From contig QANY01009402.1 of assembly GCA_003255025.1 (NCBI GenBank), forward strand, positions 120,870 through 184,869: 64,000 bases of DNA, in the 5' to 3' direction. How positions within the stretch are numbered: position 1 is the stretch's first letter; each line of letters opens with the position of its first letter. This DNA comes from Datisca glomerata. Lineage: Eukaryota > Streptophyta > Magnoliopsida > Cucurbitales > Datiscaceae. The translations under genes were made by a program, and so were the position numbers. Below the pieces are notes generated by a model, which saw only the letters and a program-made list of their open reading frames with translations, did no database searches and was not told the origin of the DNA. Shown piece after piece: positions 48,651 to 61,365 of this stretch.

Positions 48651-49349
48651 GTGGCGATTAAAAAAATTCATTTTTTAAGAAAAAAGAAATTTGGAGTCGC
48701 CACCAATCATTTTAGGGTCTCATTGGCCACCCAATTTTAAGATGAAAATTTTTTGTCTACGAAAACTCAAAGTTGGTTCAGGAGTCATTTGTGTGTGGGA
48801 AGGTATTAGCACCCCACAACACCCATTATAAATTGGTTACCAAATTTAATCAAATGCTATTCAATTTTTTATTTTAGGGCAAAGGTTAAAGAGATTCATT
48901 TTTGAATGTCCCATTTGATGCATTTTGTATCATAGAAATGAACAAAATAAATTATTTTAATGGGTGGTTCAAACACCATAAAAAAATTATTTTTTTGTAT
49001 TCTTATATCTTTTTAAATCAAAGCATTATTAGAGTTATTCTCGGTATCCCAAGAATAACTCCTCACCTCAGTAGTTCGAGAAGTTTGGTATCCCAAAAAT
49101 CTCAAAGTCCATCGTCGGCTTTCTTTAGTGAAAATTAAATAATAGAAGTAACAAAATCTAAATCTAATTATTAAAATTATAATCCACACATACATGAACA
49201 TTAATTATAATAATGCAAGAATTGCATTATAAGCATGACGATGCAAGAATGCTAAATAAATAAACATGCAAAGGAAATTAATGTTAATAATTACAACAAA
49301 ATGGAAGTAAAAGAATAGAGATAAGTTATAGTATGTCAAATTATAGAAA
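48651..49349. repeat. Unrelated LTR-retrotransposon fragment (Tat/Ogre-like texture)
   Basis: The stretch with GGAGTCGCCACC, followed by GGGAAGGTATTAGCACCCC, resembles leader or LTR sequence of plant Tat/Ogre-type gypsy elements. No coding text is present. The assignment rests on recognition of these words only. Confidence 0.4.
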
Positions 49350-49350
49350 N
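49350..49350. other. Single N: probable scaffold join
   Basis: Texture changes at this base from AT-rich repeat to mitochondrial-like DNA. Confidence 0.7.
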
Positions 49351-50583
49351 CTCCGATCATAAAGCCCCCTGATCCCTTTCTTTGTCTTTCATCCCCCCTG
49401 AACAGAATAAGTGAGGCCCCCCGTTCTTTCTAATTCAAAAAAGAAAAGAGGGGCGAAGCCCCCGTTTGAAGTGGCGAAGGCCTATGCTAAAGTCAGAAAG
49501 AAAGTACGTTAAGGTTACGAAGTCACTTAGTCGAACTATAAAGAAAGGGAGGCTAAGGTTACGAAGTAAGGTCAGCTGGTTAAGGAAAGCTCAGGTTATG
49601 AAAGAGCTTAGCCGTTAATTAATTAAGTAGTAGTGAGGCGTCGGTATGGAGTTGCGTCAGCTGTAGATATAGACTAGGCTAAGGGACGGACTTCATCTCT
49701 TCTTCTATTATCTTTACTTACACCTTACACTTCCGCTGAGTCTAACGAGGCTCAGGTGCGGAGCCTTCCACTGTGGACCGAGACTACGCAAAGATAGAAC
49801 ACCATCGAAACTTCGCTGACTTTATCATCAACCTTGATTTCGCTACGCTCAATAAGAACCCGGAATAGCGGAAATCGGTTCGTGTTCCGCTTCCTCAGTC
49901 GTCTTTGCCCAAGTGTGAACTGCAGACGACTCTCCAGTGGTTCCATTCCTTCTTACTTGACTTCTGGGTCAACCCAACCCGAATGGGAAGAAGAGGGTCA
50001 GCCAAAGAGCGGGCAGCTCCACTTTGTACATTTGCTGAGGCAGACCAATCGGGCATTTTCGAAAAGGGAAGGGAACTTCTCACCGAAGGAGGCAGTAGGA
50101 ATGAAGGAGGCGGGAAGCTACCGCTTCTAGAATGCAAGCTTATCCTTGATAAAGGGGAGCAAAGCCCATTTTTTACTCCCTCTATTGATAGATCAAGGAC
50201 CCTCCTGCCGTCGTTTCAGTGACTCATAGGGCTTCCCTCAGCTAGGTCTTTTTGGTTCTTGAGAATGGTCGCCACCTCTCCCAGGACCAAAATGATTATC
50301 CCTGCCTGATGGGTCTACATCCATCCCTGAATGTCGTCGCGTACTGTTCACTTCCCCGCCATTCTTGTAACCGCCACCTCTAATCCGCGCAGGTGTGTTC
50401 GTACCCCCCTGAGTAGACGAGAAAGAATCTTAGTCAAGCCTAAACACCCTGCAATCTTTCTAAAGCAAGAAGCGAGAAACTTGACTTTGAGAAAGAAGGG
50501 CCTTCTATAATATTAGTAAAGGCGCCTTAGCCTATCTATAGTAAGGGAATATATAGGGCTTTTCTCGTTTAGTATTGCTTTGG
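49351..50583. other. Mitochondrial-like insert (candidate numt 2)
   Basis: The 1.2 kb block has the look of plant mitochondrial intergenic DNA: balanced base composition, repeated AGGTTACGAAGT words (49510-49570), and phrases such as GGGGCGAAGCCCCCG, a self-complementary word. Overlapping frames on both strands (49752-50222) match nothing I know. No tRNA or known mitochondrial gene was recognised. The right end is sharp, at the same nuclear sequence that forms the Y side of the X-Y junction. Confidence 0.6.
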
Positions 50584-50768
50584 TCAAGAAGAAGAAAATA
50601 AAAGATAATCTCTGAAGCCTCTCGCCTCTTCCTGTTTCGCAACACCCAAACCAGATGTCCAATATCCATTATATAGTGAGTATACTAGTGCAATGTAAAA
50701 ACATAGATTAAATAACTAAATTACCCTTTCTATCCTCAGCACCCTCTCAAGTTACAGGTTATATTTGT
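50584..50768. repeat. Fragment of unit start (Y side)
   Basis: Aligns with 39393-39578 and 51422-51607. It stops at GTG, where a W LTR segment takes over, so a GTG microhomology deletion is likely. Confidence 0.75.
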
Positions 50769-51420
50769 GCCAAACCATGGACACTACATGGGCCTCATAG
50801 AGTGCTTGTGATCCAGGATGACTTCAAAGGAATGCACCTAGCCGATGGGGCTCAGGGGTGGCATCCACCAAAACCGTCCTCTCAAAGGGAGCTCTTAAGA
50901 CTAAACCCCCTTCCAAGGTGTGAAGGTAGCACACCCTTAATATTCAAAGTGACCACATTAAAAGACATATGTCCTTTCCAATATAGTGTAATCATACGTA
51001 GGGGACGTCATCTCTCATGTACAAACCCTAACATAAAACGAAGCTAAAGACCAGGCTAGATCTCCAACATAATTCTCATGAACTCAAGTGTGCTCGGTAC
51101 ATAACTAATTGAATTTGAAACAAAACGAAGGGTAATAATTATAGATTAGTTTCTTAAAAAAGTCTCCATTTTTTAATTTATTTTACATGCTCCCATTTAC
51201 ATTTTCAGAGTCTATGATCAAGCTTAAAATTAAAAAAGACTAGACATATAAAAGTTGAAAATAATCTCATTTAACTTTTCATCCCGTAAATGATTAAATT
51301 CACTAATAATTTATAAGCAATAGTAATAAAGTTAAAAACAAAAAAATTACACACATATTTATATGTACTCCACCATTAATATTAGAGTTATGCTTATTTT
51401 ACCACACTATAATTTCACTC
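50769..51420 (-). repeat. End of family W LTR plus host flank (X side)
   Basis: Aligns with 33706-34357 and 38737-39392. The LTR part ends at about 51069 and the remainder is host flank. It runs without interruption into gypsy pol debris, as in unit A. Confidence 0.75.
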
Positions 51421-53699
51421 TAATCAAGAAGAAGAAAATAAAAGATAATCTCTGAAGCCTCTCGCCTCTTCCTGTTTCGCAACACCCAAACCAGATGTCC
51501 AATATCCATTATATAGTGAGTATACTAGTGCAATGTAAAAACATAGATTAAATAATAAATTACCCTTTCTATCCTCAGCACCCTCTCAAGTTACAGGTTA
51601 TATTTGTATGATTCATGCTACAAAAGGCTTCAACACAATCAATGTTTAACTTTGACAAATGAATTAATTTGACCTTGACATTAGATGTGCATGGATGCTT
51701 GGGATAACTGTGAACGGTATGATCACATCAAACATTTCAGCCATCAACATCTGTTGATAATTTGTGAGAGAAATGATAGTGATGGAATTGAATGCTTTCC
51801 ATATAAGGACCTTGCTGATCAAATCTTACTTATGATTGCATTCCATGGGACTATTTCCAATTAATTAAACCATGTGATGAGTTTCCAAAAAACAATAGTT
51901 CACACTATGCATATCAGCGACATCCTCTCACTTTTTATATACGTTATGACATATACCATGTATATGTGACATCCTCTTACTCTTTGTATATGTTATGTTG
52001 TATGTCAGTATTGTCAAAAAGGTGATCATACCATTCAAATATGGATGTGATATCTGTAATTTTTTCGTAGATAACATATATACTACGTTGTATTCACAAT
52101 ATTTTGAACGTCATCAGCAAGAAGACCTATTTTGTAGGTCATCACCGAGTGCGTGAACTTATCAATGGCTAGAAACAACTGAACATCTTGTCACTTAGTA
52201 GTAAATTCTGGTGCAACTCCTACCACCAGAATTTCAAGGATCTTTCTTCATATTGTTGTCTCGATTGAAACTTTTAACATGGATATCAAATGTGCTCTAT
52301 TTCGAAAGAAACATATGAGGAACAAAATTTTTTTTAGCATTTCAATCATGACCATCGTCTAATAGTGCTTAAAAAGGGAGAATATTGTGCGATTAGTTGT
52401 TTTTCTTGTCAAAGAAGTTGCTTTCATCCAATATGTCGTTGCATTTATTATGAGTACTTTCTTCCAAATCATGTGATCTTGAACTAACAAAAGAGGTTGA
52501 ACACGCATTTCAGCATCACCATCTTTAGTTCGTCTACCCCATATAACAATACTTCTAGATGTCGATGCAACTCCCCATGTTCACGGGTGTTCATCCTGTA
52601 ATGTGGCATTTTGGTAACACCTCTCCTAGCTCTAGGTCAATATAATGCTTAATATCATGTAAAAGTGGCAGTCCATCTGGAAACTGATAGGGAAACACAT
52701 CAACAAACTCTACAACAAATGGGGCTGCTACTTTTGGAATCAATGACTCTACATTCGTCTATTTCCTGACCAGTATGTAAATTATTCTCGACTCCTCCAT
52801 CTCTCCGAAAAACTTCGCAAGTGAAGAAAAATTAGTACTATCTCTTGAAAGTTTTATTTTATCTGGCCTAGTGGGTAATAACACAGTTTATACATTTTGT
52901 AGAAGTCACTGTAAGTATTGTTTTTCATCCATCATGAATCACACACCTATCATACTGTCAAGACCTCCCCAATAACAAATGACATGCATCCATTACCACG
53001 ACATCACCCCAATATTCATCCTTATAATTAGACTCGACTAAAAAGGAAATCAAAGCTCGAAGAGAAACCATTACCACTCCTCTCTTTTTCGTAGACACAT
53101 CAACTCATATCGTTTTTAAAGCTTCGATATCCCTCTTTATCCCTAGTTTTTTCACTATCTTCGGACACAATATTTTCAAAACTCCCCACAACAAAAACAA
53201 ATCGGGATTCCTTTTCCTAGATGGTACAAGTTGACTAGAATATACTATTTCACAGTGAATGATCCTCATCAAATTAGGTGCTAAATACGAACGCCGCACT
53301 ACCTCAACGTCATCCTCAACAAATTCTTCACTCGTTGGTTCTTCACTTAAAAACTTTAGTTCATCAGCGACCTTGATGTCAACTTTGACACCATCTTCAT
53401 TTTCTCAAAACAATATATTTTTTTCAAATTTTGTTTACAATCAGCCTGCCTATGATCTGCCTGCACCATATACCATTTCATGTTGTTTGAGAAGGTTAAA
53501 CTAACGTAGTTGAAACTAGTGTAGTGGAGTTGTTGCAGCTACTCAGCCCTAGAGTGTAAAACTACTATTGTCGTTGCCATACGAAGCACTACTTGCCTAC
53601 ATGTTTTCTGTTTCTATACCTGTAAGGTATTCTGATGTGCTACAGAAACATTCATGGCATCGAATATGTTAAAAAGATCTTGAGTTTGCAACTATAACC
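51421..53699 (-). pseudogene. Ty3/gypsy pol remnant, unit B1
   Basis: Near-identical to 39393-41466 and extending further right. On the minus strand, 53299-53105 is open (VRRSYLAPNL start), with the protease-flanking text in the neighbouring frame. The linker to RT is at about 52770-52620. The sequence right up to the solo LTR at 53700 is preserved here, including the target site. Confidence 0.75.
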
Positions 53700-54921
53700 T
53701 GTTGACCCTAGTCAAGGTGACATTTTTATGATAATATGTAGACTAATATTTTAATTAAGTGTGTAGGTTCTGAATAATATGAAAATAATGTTGAAAACAC
53801 TTAATCGTAAGTGTTTATACAAAAAGAATAATGGACAATTGAAACTCGTAAATGGCGAGACGTGTGCAACTTACTACGAAGGGCACAAAGTATAACAAAA
53901 TAACTCCAAATGGCGTAAATAGAAGTTGGCTAAACTCATAATGCTTCAAGGAATTCAGAACCGGATCGAACCGCTGATGAACCAAATCATAGGAGATCGA
54001 ACTGGACAGAATTGTGTGAGAATGTCGTGGCCCGGTTGACCTCTGATTTATTGTCTAAACCGGCTCAATTTTGAAAGACATTCCGGTGGAAAATTGGTAT
54101 ACCGATTTGGGACCGGTCTGACCAATTCCATGACCAGTGCGACCCGTTTTGCATTTATGGTAATTACTAGCCTAATTGCAAAAATCGTTCAGACCGGTGG
54201 AGAAATCAATGTGACCGATTGTCAAAAAGGAAAATCTCCTTATTTTACGACTGGTATGTCCGGTTCTGCGCTCGGTTTCAATAGTGTTTTTCGTGACTTT
54301 ATATACTCACACCATTTTCTATTCTAACACACCTCTCCACTCCTCTCTGAAGAAGTTCTGTAGTGTTTTATTCTTTGAGAGACTTGTATTTTGAGCGAGA
54401 ATTTGAGATATTATGTAGAGAAGCTAGTATAAATTGTGAGCGAAAATAAGAGACCTACTCTTTGAAAGAGAAATTTTTTGTAAGAGATTCGAAGATCTCA
54501 ATCGAGAAGTATTGTCCAAGTCTGATTTGCACCATAAGCGAATAGGGTTTGTAAAGGTTTAGTCTTCACCATTAAGAAAATCGTTTGGGAAAATTCTTCA
54601 GGAGAGGATCCTTGGAGCGTGGATGTAGGGATAAGTTTTCTCAAACCACGTAAAAATATTATGTGTCAAATCACCCTTCCCAACTTTTTTATTTACATGC
54701 TATTTACTTTCCGTACTTAATTTATCGTACGTTCAATTTCCACACTTTAGTACTCTACATCATCATAATTTTCTCTATTTAATTGCTCGTTTATTAGATT
54801 TTGCTTGATTGATTTAATTTGTTATTCATTTTATATTTCATGCAATTTTATTTTTATTCTACATCAAATATTTCTTTTTGAACTTTTTTTCTTAATAAAA
54901 GGGTGTCATATCGATCCTACA
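53700..54921 (+). repeat. Complete solo LTR with 5-bp target duplication
   Basis: The 1222-bp LTR starts TGTTGACC and ends CCTACA. It is flanked by TAACC on both sides (53695-53699 and 54922-54926). Internal features are a TATATA box near 54300 and the phrase GGAGCGTGGATGTAGGGATA with a CAAACCACG word after it, typical of copia-type R-U5 sequence. The surrounding gypsy element is continuous on either side. It provides the uninterrupted version of the site hit by the copia element at 15739. Confidence 0.88.
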
Positions 54922-55654
54922 TAACCCATCAACATATTGTGCCACCAAGTGATCATTAGTTTCATGAATCTCATTATGCATTAACAATTGATAAAATTCA
55001 TTCGTGTAATCATTTACTATATGTGTACCTTGGAGTAAATTCTATAGCTTTTGATAAATTAACCGCTGAAAATTATGGGGTAAAATTTTCAATATAGTTA
55101 ACATTTCATCTTCCCCCAATCAGTAATTTTTCCCTCCCCTTCTGTGACATGTCAATTTCAACTAGAATAATATTTTTTCGTCATTCCTAACTAGAGATAA
55201 GACATTGTTTATGTCCATCTATCACATAAAAATCAAGTAAATAATAACAAAATATCAAATTAAAAAATATTTTATAGAGTGTGCGCGCATATGTTCTTCT
55301 AACATTGCAAACTTAATGAAAAAATTCCGGTGAATGAGACTTTGTAAAATCATTATAATCATTATTATAGTTTCTACTTTATTTTTTAATATATAAAAAA
55401 TAATCAAAATGATGAAAAAATATTTATATCAGGTGCACAGCACGTGAAACTTAACTAGTCATATTAAAAAACTAGTGTGTTCAGTAAGGCTGATATTTTT
55501 CACTAAGAATTTGGAACCACATTTGTTTCTTAGTAGAAAAGTTTGAATGGAGATGAGATATGGTCGCTTGATTTGGTTGTATCTAATCTAGAATGATTTG
55601 GCTTACCGGTGTAAAAAAACTCACAATGTCCAAAAGTCGAGAAAAGTTAAGTTT
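54922..55654 (-). pseudogene. Gypsy gag remnant and flank, unit B1, truncated
   Basis: Bases 54927-55160 match the end of the gag section of unit A. The sequence then jumps (about 55161) into the host flank equivalent to 43215 onward, so the gag start and LTR are deleted. The flank stops at about 55590, before the PELPK-like gene, and a short unmatched filler leads into unit B2. Confidence 0.65.
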
Positions 55655-56225
55655 TTTTAGTTTATCCCAAGTTTTTTCACTATCTTCGGACACAATATTT
55701 TCAAAACTCCCCACAACAAAAACAAATCAGGACGCCTTTTCCTAGATGGTAGAAGTTGACTAGAATATATTATTTTGTAGTCAATGATCCTCATCAAAAT
55801 TAGGTGTTAAATAAGAACGTCGCACTACCTCAGGGTCATCCTCAACAAATTCTTCACTCGTTGGTTCTTCACTTTAATACTTTAGTTCATCAGCGACCTC
55901 GATGTCAACTTTGACACCATCTTCATTGTCTCAAGACAATACATTTTTTTAAATTTTGTTTACAATCAGCCTGTCTGTGACCTGCCTGCACCATATACAA
56001 TTTCATGTTGTTTGAGAAGGTTAAACTGAGGTAGTTGAAATTAGTGTAGTGGAGTTGTTGCTTCTACTTACCCCTTGGAGTATAAAACTACAATTGTCGT
56101 TGCCATACGAAGCACTACTTGCCTACATGTTGTTTGTTTCTACACCTGTAAGGTATTCTAATGTGCTACAGAAATATTCATGGGATCGAATACGTTAATA
56201 GTATCTTAGGTTTGCATCTATAACC
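55655..56225 (-). pseudogene. Ty3/gypsy pol remnant, unit B2, 5'-truncated
   Basis: Aligns with 53137-53699 and with 14836-15383. It carries only the protease-side portion, on the minus strand. It is somewhat more diverged than A versus B1, and in places closer to unit C. Confidence 0.65.
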
Positions 56226-57251
56226 TGTTGACCCTAGTCAATGTGACATTTATTATGATAATATGTGGACTAATAATTTTAATTAAATGTGTAGGTTCTA
56301 AATAATATGAAAATAATGTTAAAAACACTTAATCGTAAGTGTTTATACAAAAAGAATAAAGGACAATTGAAACTCGTAAATGGCAAGACGCGCGCAACTT
56401 ACTACGAATGGGACAAACTGTAACAAAAAAACTCCAAATGGTGTAAATCAAAGTTGGGAGAACTGAGAATGCTTCTAGAAATTCAGAACCGAATTGAACT
56501 GCTGATGAACCAAATTGTAGAAGATCTAATCGGATAGAATTGTGTGAAAATGCCATGGCCCAGTTCACCTCTGATTTTGTCTAAAGTGGCTCAATTTTGG
56601 CAGACATTCCGGTGGAAAATCGGTGTACTGATTTGGGACCGGTCTGACCAATTCCCTGACCAGTGCGACCAGTTTTGCAATTATGGTAATTACTATCCTA
56701 ATTTCCAAAATCGGTCAGACCGGTGGAGAAATCAAAGTGATCGGTTGTCAAAACAGAAAATCTCCTTAATTTACAACCGGTCTGTCTGATCCTGCAACCG
56801 GTTGCAATAGTGTTTTTCGTGACTTTATATGCTCACGCCATTTTCTATTCTAACACACTTCTCAACTCCTCTCTAAAGAAGTTCTGTAATATTTTATTCT
56901 TTGAGAGATTTGTATTTAGATCGAGAATTTGAGATCTTTTCTAGAGAGAAGCTAGTGTAAATTGTGAGCAAAAATAAGAGACCTACTATTTGAGAGAGAG
57001 AAATTTTGTAAGAGATTCGAAGATCTCCTCGAGAAGTATTGTCCAAGTCTGAATCGCACCATAAGCCCATAGGATTTGTAAAGGTTTGATCTTCACCATT
57101 AAGAAGATCGTTAGGAAAAATTCTTGAAGTGAGAATCCTTAGAGCGTGGATGTAGGGATAGGTTTTCTCAAACCACGTAGTTTAGATATTACTTGGTTGA
57201 TTTAATTTGTTATTCATTTTATATTTCAACCAATTTTAATTTTATTCTACA
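56226..57251 (+). repeat. Solo LTR of unit B2, internally deleted
   Basis: Same LTR as 53700-54921, preceded by TAACC (56221-56225) and followed by CAACC, one base off. A deletion of about 150 bases lies near 57180, at the same place as in unit A (41990), so A and B2 share a common ancestor after that deletion. Confidence 0.82.
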
Positions 57252-57935
57252 CAACCCATCAACATATCGTCCCACCAAGTGATCATTAGTTTCCTGAACC
57301 TCATTATGCATTAACAATTGATAAAATTCATTCGTGTAATCATTTACTATACTTGTACCTTGCCAAACGTTCTATAGCTTTTGATAAATTTACCGCTAAA
57401 AATTATGGGGTAAAATTTTCAATAGAGTTAACTTTTCATCTTCTCCTAATCTATAATTTTTTCCTTCCCATTCTGTGACATGTCAATTTCAATTGTTACC
57501 GCCATGTCGTCATCATACCTCGAAGCCTTGTTGCTGCAAGCCTATCTTTGGATTTTCTGGAACTCCCTTGAACTATAAAATCTCCTCCACTGTACATATC
57601 CAATCAAGAAACTCATCAGGTTGAAGACTGTCCTAAAACTCAGGGATCTCAATATGCATCCTTGCCTTCCACCATCCATCGTCTTGCACAAGAATTTCTA
57701 CCCTATACTACCGTCGAGGAGGTTCATCATCGAACTCGTATGTCACACTAAAATCATTGCCTAACCCAACTGGGGGTGACTCCCCCACTTATTCTAATTG
57801 GCCTGCAACGCAACTACTTGCTTTGTCCATTATGCCACCGGCTTCTCCAACTGCATTGCACGATTACGTTCATAGGCTTCTTCTACTGGAATCTCGTTGG
57901 TTGGATGTCTTCTAGGTGCTATCACCAACTGATGC
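57252..57935 (-). pseudogene. Ty3/gypsy gag fragment, unit B2
   Basis: Near-identical to 42062-42745. It has broken minus-strand gag frames, with the gag start side in the open frame 58018-57830. Confidence 0.7.
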
Positions 57936-58770
57936 AGAAAAAGATCTACATGAAAGACACGGACATTGACTACAGCACTTCTAAAGGACTGTTGATTCAC
58001 GCATGAATGCTTGGTCAATTAGGCTGCAAACTCTAATTGAATCTCTCAAGGTTATCAAAAAATTTGAAAGTATAGAAATGCTCTCTGAAATTCTATTAAT
58101 CCAAGTTTAACAAGTGCCTCTAGGACTACAACCAATATATATAGGCGAACTATGAAAACAGGACTCTAAAAAAACTGAAATAGGAAAATAATAAAATTAA
58201 GGGAAAATCTAATGTTTTTAATATATTAAAAGTGGGATGATACAAAGAATCTTTTTTGGACAGTTCTGTCCACTCTTTAAGTTGTAATTTATAAATTACC
58301 CTTCAACGTATTAATTATGCATCATTAATTATTAATTTTTCCTTTTCATTATCTCTCATAATAGTTTATACCTTTTCACTTTTTTTTGTCATTCCCAACT
58401 TGAATTTTATTTTTACGTAGGATAATATTTTTTTCGTCAATCCTACCTAGGGATAAGACATTGTTTATGTTCATCTATCACATAAAAATCAAGTAAATAA
58501 TATCAAAAAAATCAAATTAAAAAATATTTTATAGAGTGTGCACATATGTTCTTCTAACATTACTAACTTAATGGAGAAATTCCGGTGAATAAGACTTTGT
58601 AAAATCATTATAATTATAATTAGGATTTTTTTACTTTGTTTTCTAATATATGAACAATAATCAAAATGATGAAAAAACATTCATATCACGCGCACACTAC
58701 GTGAAACTTAACTAGTCATATTAAAAATTAGTGTGTTCAGTGTGGCTGATACTTTACCTTAAGAATTTGG
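57936..58770 (-). repeat. Gypsy LTR and host flank, unit B2
   Basis: Near-identical to 42746-43575, with the TATATATA box near 58138. The outer LTR end is unresolved and the host flank starts at about 58400. Confidence 0.55.
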
Positions 58771-59604
58771 TACCACATTTGTTTCTTAGTAAAAAAGTTT
58801 GAATCGAGATGACATATGGTCGCTTCATTTAGTTGTATCTAATCAAGAATGATTTGTACTTTGCACGACTTAATATAAGAATCAATAACTTTGTATTGTT
58901 AGTTATGTACGGTAGTGTCATTTTTTCAAGGCTAGTTCAACTAGAAATCTATTTAATATTTTAAAATGCACATACAAACAAATGACTGCATGACAACTCA
59001 ATACTATAAACAAATGGAGCTATTAAAGCTCACTGACCGAACAAGAAAAAAAACTGAACTCAAGGGAGACGACGCATATTGGTTGGAGCAAATCGTTGGA
59101 ACTAGATCTGGGTTTTATGAATCTATACTAATAGATTTGAGCCTTATAAAAAATCTCCACATCTAGAAGAAAAACAATATAAGGCAAGAACAAGAAGGAA
59201 GAAACAAAATCACCACCGAACTTAACTGTTTATTTTTAGAAAAGAATCACACAAGGGGAAAAATATCAAACCGAGAAAGAGATCTTAATTGTCGTTTTCT
59301 TTGGCAAGAGAAAAGAGGATATACGGAATAATCATGGAAAGAAGGAAAGAATAGGGAAAAGTGACGAGCAGCTAGAGCTAGGATAGAAAAAAATACAATA
59401 GTCTTAGGTAATTTCATATATTGGTATGGAGTTAAACCAAACACTTGAAGTCTTTCTCACCAACCCAACCTATCTTTCTGCACTTCTCCTGCATATAAAG
59501 CTCTTTAGGGCATGGAATCTGAATACCAAAACACAAAAGCCTATTGAACCTTGCAAATTATTTTGTTTCAATTCTATACCTTTAGTTGTCAATCTTCTCC
59601 CACA
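58771..59604 (+). promoter_or_regulatory. Promoter region and 5' leader of the intact PELPK-like gene
   Basis: A TATAAA box at 59494-59499 lies 106 bases before the ATG, suggesting transcription start near 59525 and a leader of about 80 bases. The whole region is shared with copies 1 to 3 except where they are deleted. No other regulatory motif is clear. Confidence 0.65.
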
Positions 59605-59946
59605 ATGGCCAACCACGACCTGCATGCCTTCATCTTCCCGCTTCTACTTTTCAGTACATTGGCTTCAATGAGTGGAACCATCATGGCGGTAAGGACGCGC
59701 CACCTTTTGGAGAACCCTCTGCCTGAGCTGCCCACACTTCCAAAACCTGAATTACCACCATTGCCTCATTTCCCACCTTTGGCTAAACCTGAATTGCCAA
59801 ATGAACGAAACCATGAATTACCAAAATTGCCTGAATTGCCACATCTTCCTGAGCTGACTAAGCCCACATTACCTATTATCCCATCTCTCCCAAAGAACAT
59901 ACCAATCCCTTCATTCAACCCTTCTCACTCAACCACTACTCCTTGA
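59605..59946 (+). CDS. PELPK-like secreted proline-rich protein, intact copy
   Basis: A 113-codon gene without introns. Residues 1-28 form a signal peptide (MANHDLHAFIFPLLLFSTLA, ending near TIMA). A short basic linker (VRTRHLLENP) follows. From about residue 38 the protein is made of imperfect PELP/LPK repeats (LPELPTLPKPELPPLP, LAKPELPNE, LPKLPELPHLPEL) and closes with PIPSFNPSHSTTTP. The pattern matches the plant PELPK family, small secreted proteins linked in Arabidopsis to the cell wall and growth or defence; that role is inferred by family. The ATG at 59605 is preferred to an upstream in-frame TTG because it follows a TATA-driven leader and starts the signal peptide. It is the only one of four copies with promoter, signal and repeats intact, though expression is unproven. 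Confidence 0.82.
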   Translation: MANHDLHAFIFPLLLFSTLASMSGTIMAVRTRHLLENPLPELPTLPKPELPPLPHFPPLAKPELPNERNHELPKLPELPHLPELTKPTLPIIPSLPKNIPIPSFNPSHSTTTP

Positions 59947-61365
59947 AATCTCATATTTGTCTATCTACATCTCCGTTGCTACACTCTTTACTAATATGTT
60001 GATGATTATAATTAGTTGGATTTGTGCTTTTGCACGCATTCATTTCGTTAGTTAGTTATTATGAAACTTTTGTATACATTTAAGGCACTCGTCCCCGAGT
60101 GTTTTTACGTAATACTTTTTCTTCTTTGGTATCTTTTAATCAATATATATGTGAATGTTTACATATAAATGTTTTCCCTAGTGTATAATTTGATAATTGT
60201 ATTTCAACCTCATATTCTAATTTAACTTTGCTGATACAAGAAATAGTAGTAAAAGATGAAAGAGGGAAAAAACATTATTCGAAGCAGAAAAGCATTTCAA
60301 TTGAGAAAATGGTTCGTGTGTATCAATAATGTGCGAGAATTATTATTTATGTATGTATATATTCCATAAACAATAAAGGACACTTTGTGTTTTTCATTGA
60401 AGTAACATTTTAAGTTAATTGAGAAATTGGGTATATTATGGCTCAAACTCATTTGGTTAAACACTTTAGAGAGAGACATGATTATTTACATCAACCAGAA
60501 GATATAAGCAAAAGTAAAGATCAGGCCAGCGACTCATAAGTTCTCAAGAACGTCTGAGGGGTGTTGCTCGGTACATAACTACTTGATTTTGAAACAAAGC
60601 CAATCTTAATAAATTAGTTTCATAAAAGAAGTACCAATTTTATATATTAATTTTCCATGCTTCCATTTTTATTTTCAATGCGTTAAGATCAAGCTGAAAA
60701 TTAAAGAATGTATTTTGCCTTACTCATTGTAATATTTATTTTTGTTGAAACAAAAGCTTTAATAAAACAATAAAAAAACAATACTTTAAAAGTGGTTTAA
60801 TCAATTTGTCTACGTTCATGGCTATCTCATTATCATCATCACAGCCACCTAACATGATTCGCATTACACTCATATCTGAGCTTGACAGTCACAAACTATA
60901 CCTCGAAAATCATAACTATTATAGACAAAAATCATCAGTACTCTTCGATTGGACTTGAGAAATACACTAGCTTTGAAACCATATTCAACACAGGCAAAGT
61001 CCTCTAACTAGTATCTCAATGTCATGAGTTATCACTGCCTGATTGAGATAGAGTCATATCTCTTAGGGCAGAGCCTTCTCACCATTGGAATGCTCCATTT
61101 AGGATAGAATCATCTCTCATTCTCTATCGAAACAGAGCCAACGAACCATAAACTAAAGCCTCTTATTTGTAGACCTTCCAAAAACCCTAACTTTTCTATT
61201 TAAAAATGGAATCTCGTTCAAAGTACAATATTACATAATAATTTCTTTGTTTATTAGCACCAGAAAATAAGAAATCAAATATTATTTTTCTCGAACCAAA
61301 TTGATATATCATCCCGGACCAAACTATAAGCTTTGATACCACTTGTTGTAACGGAAGCGTCAATG
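59947..61365. repeat. Downstream flank of the intact gene and collapsed LTR fragment
   Basis: Near-identical to 44487-45920. The 3' untranslated sequence probably ends within 59947-60150. The collapsed element (TGTTGAAACAAAAGC near 60744, GATACCACTTGTTGTAACGG near 61336) follows. No gene is seen. Confidence 0.6.

Noticed and set aside
49752..50222. Open frames in the mitochondrial-like block
   Set aside because: They overlap on both strands, and none matches a mitochondrial gene I recognise.
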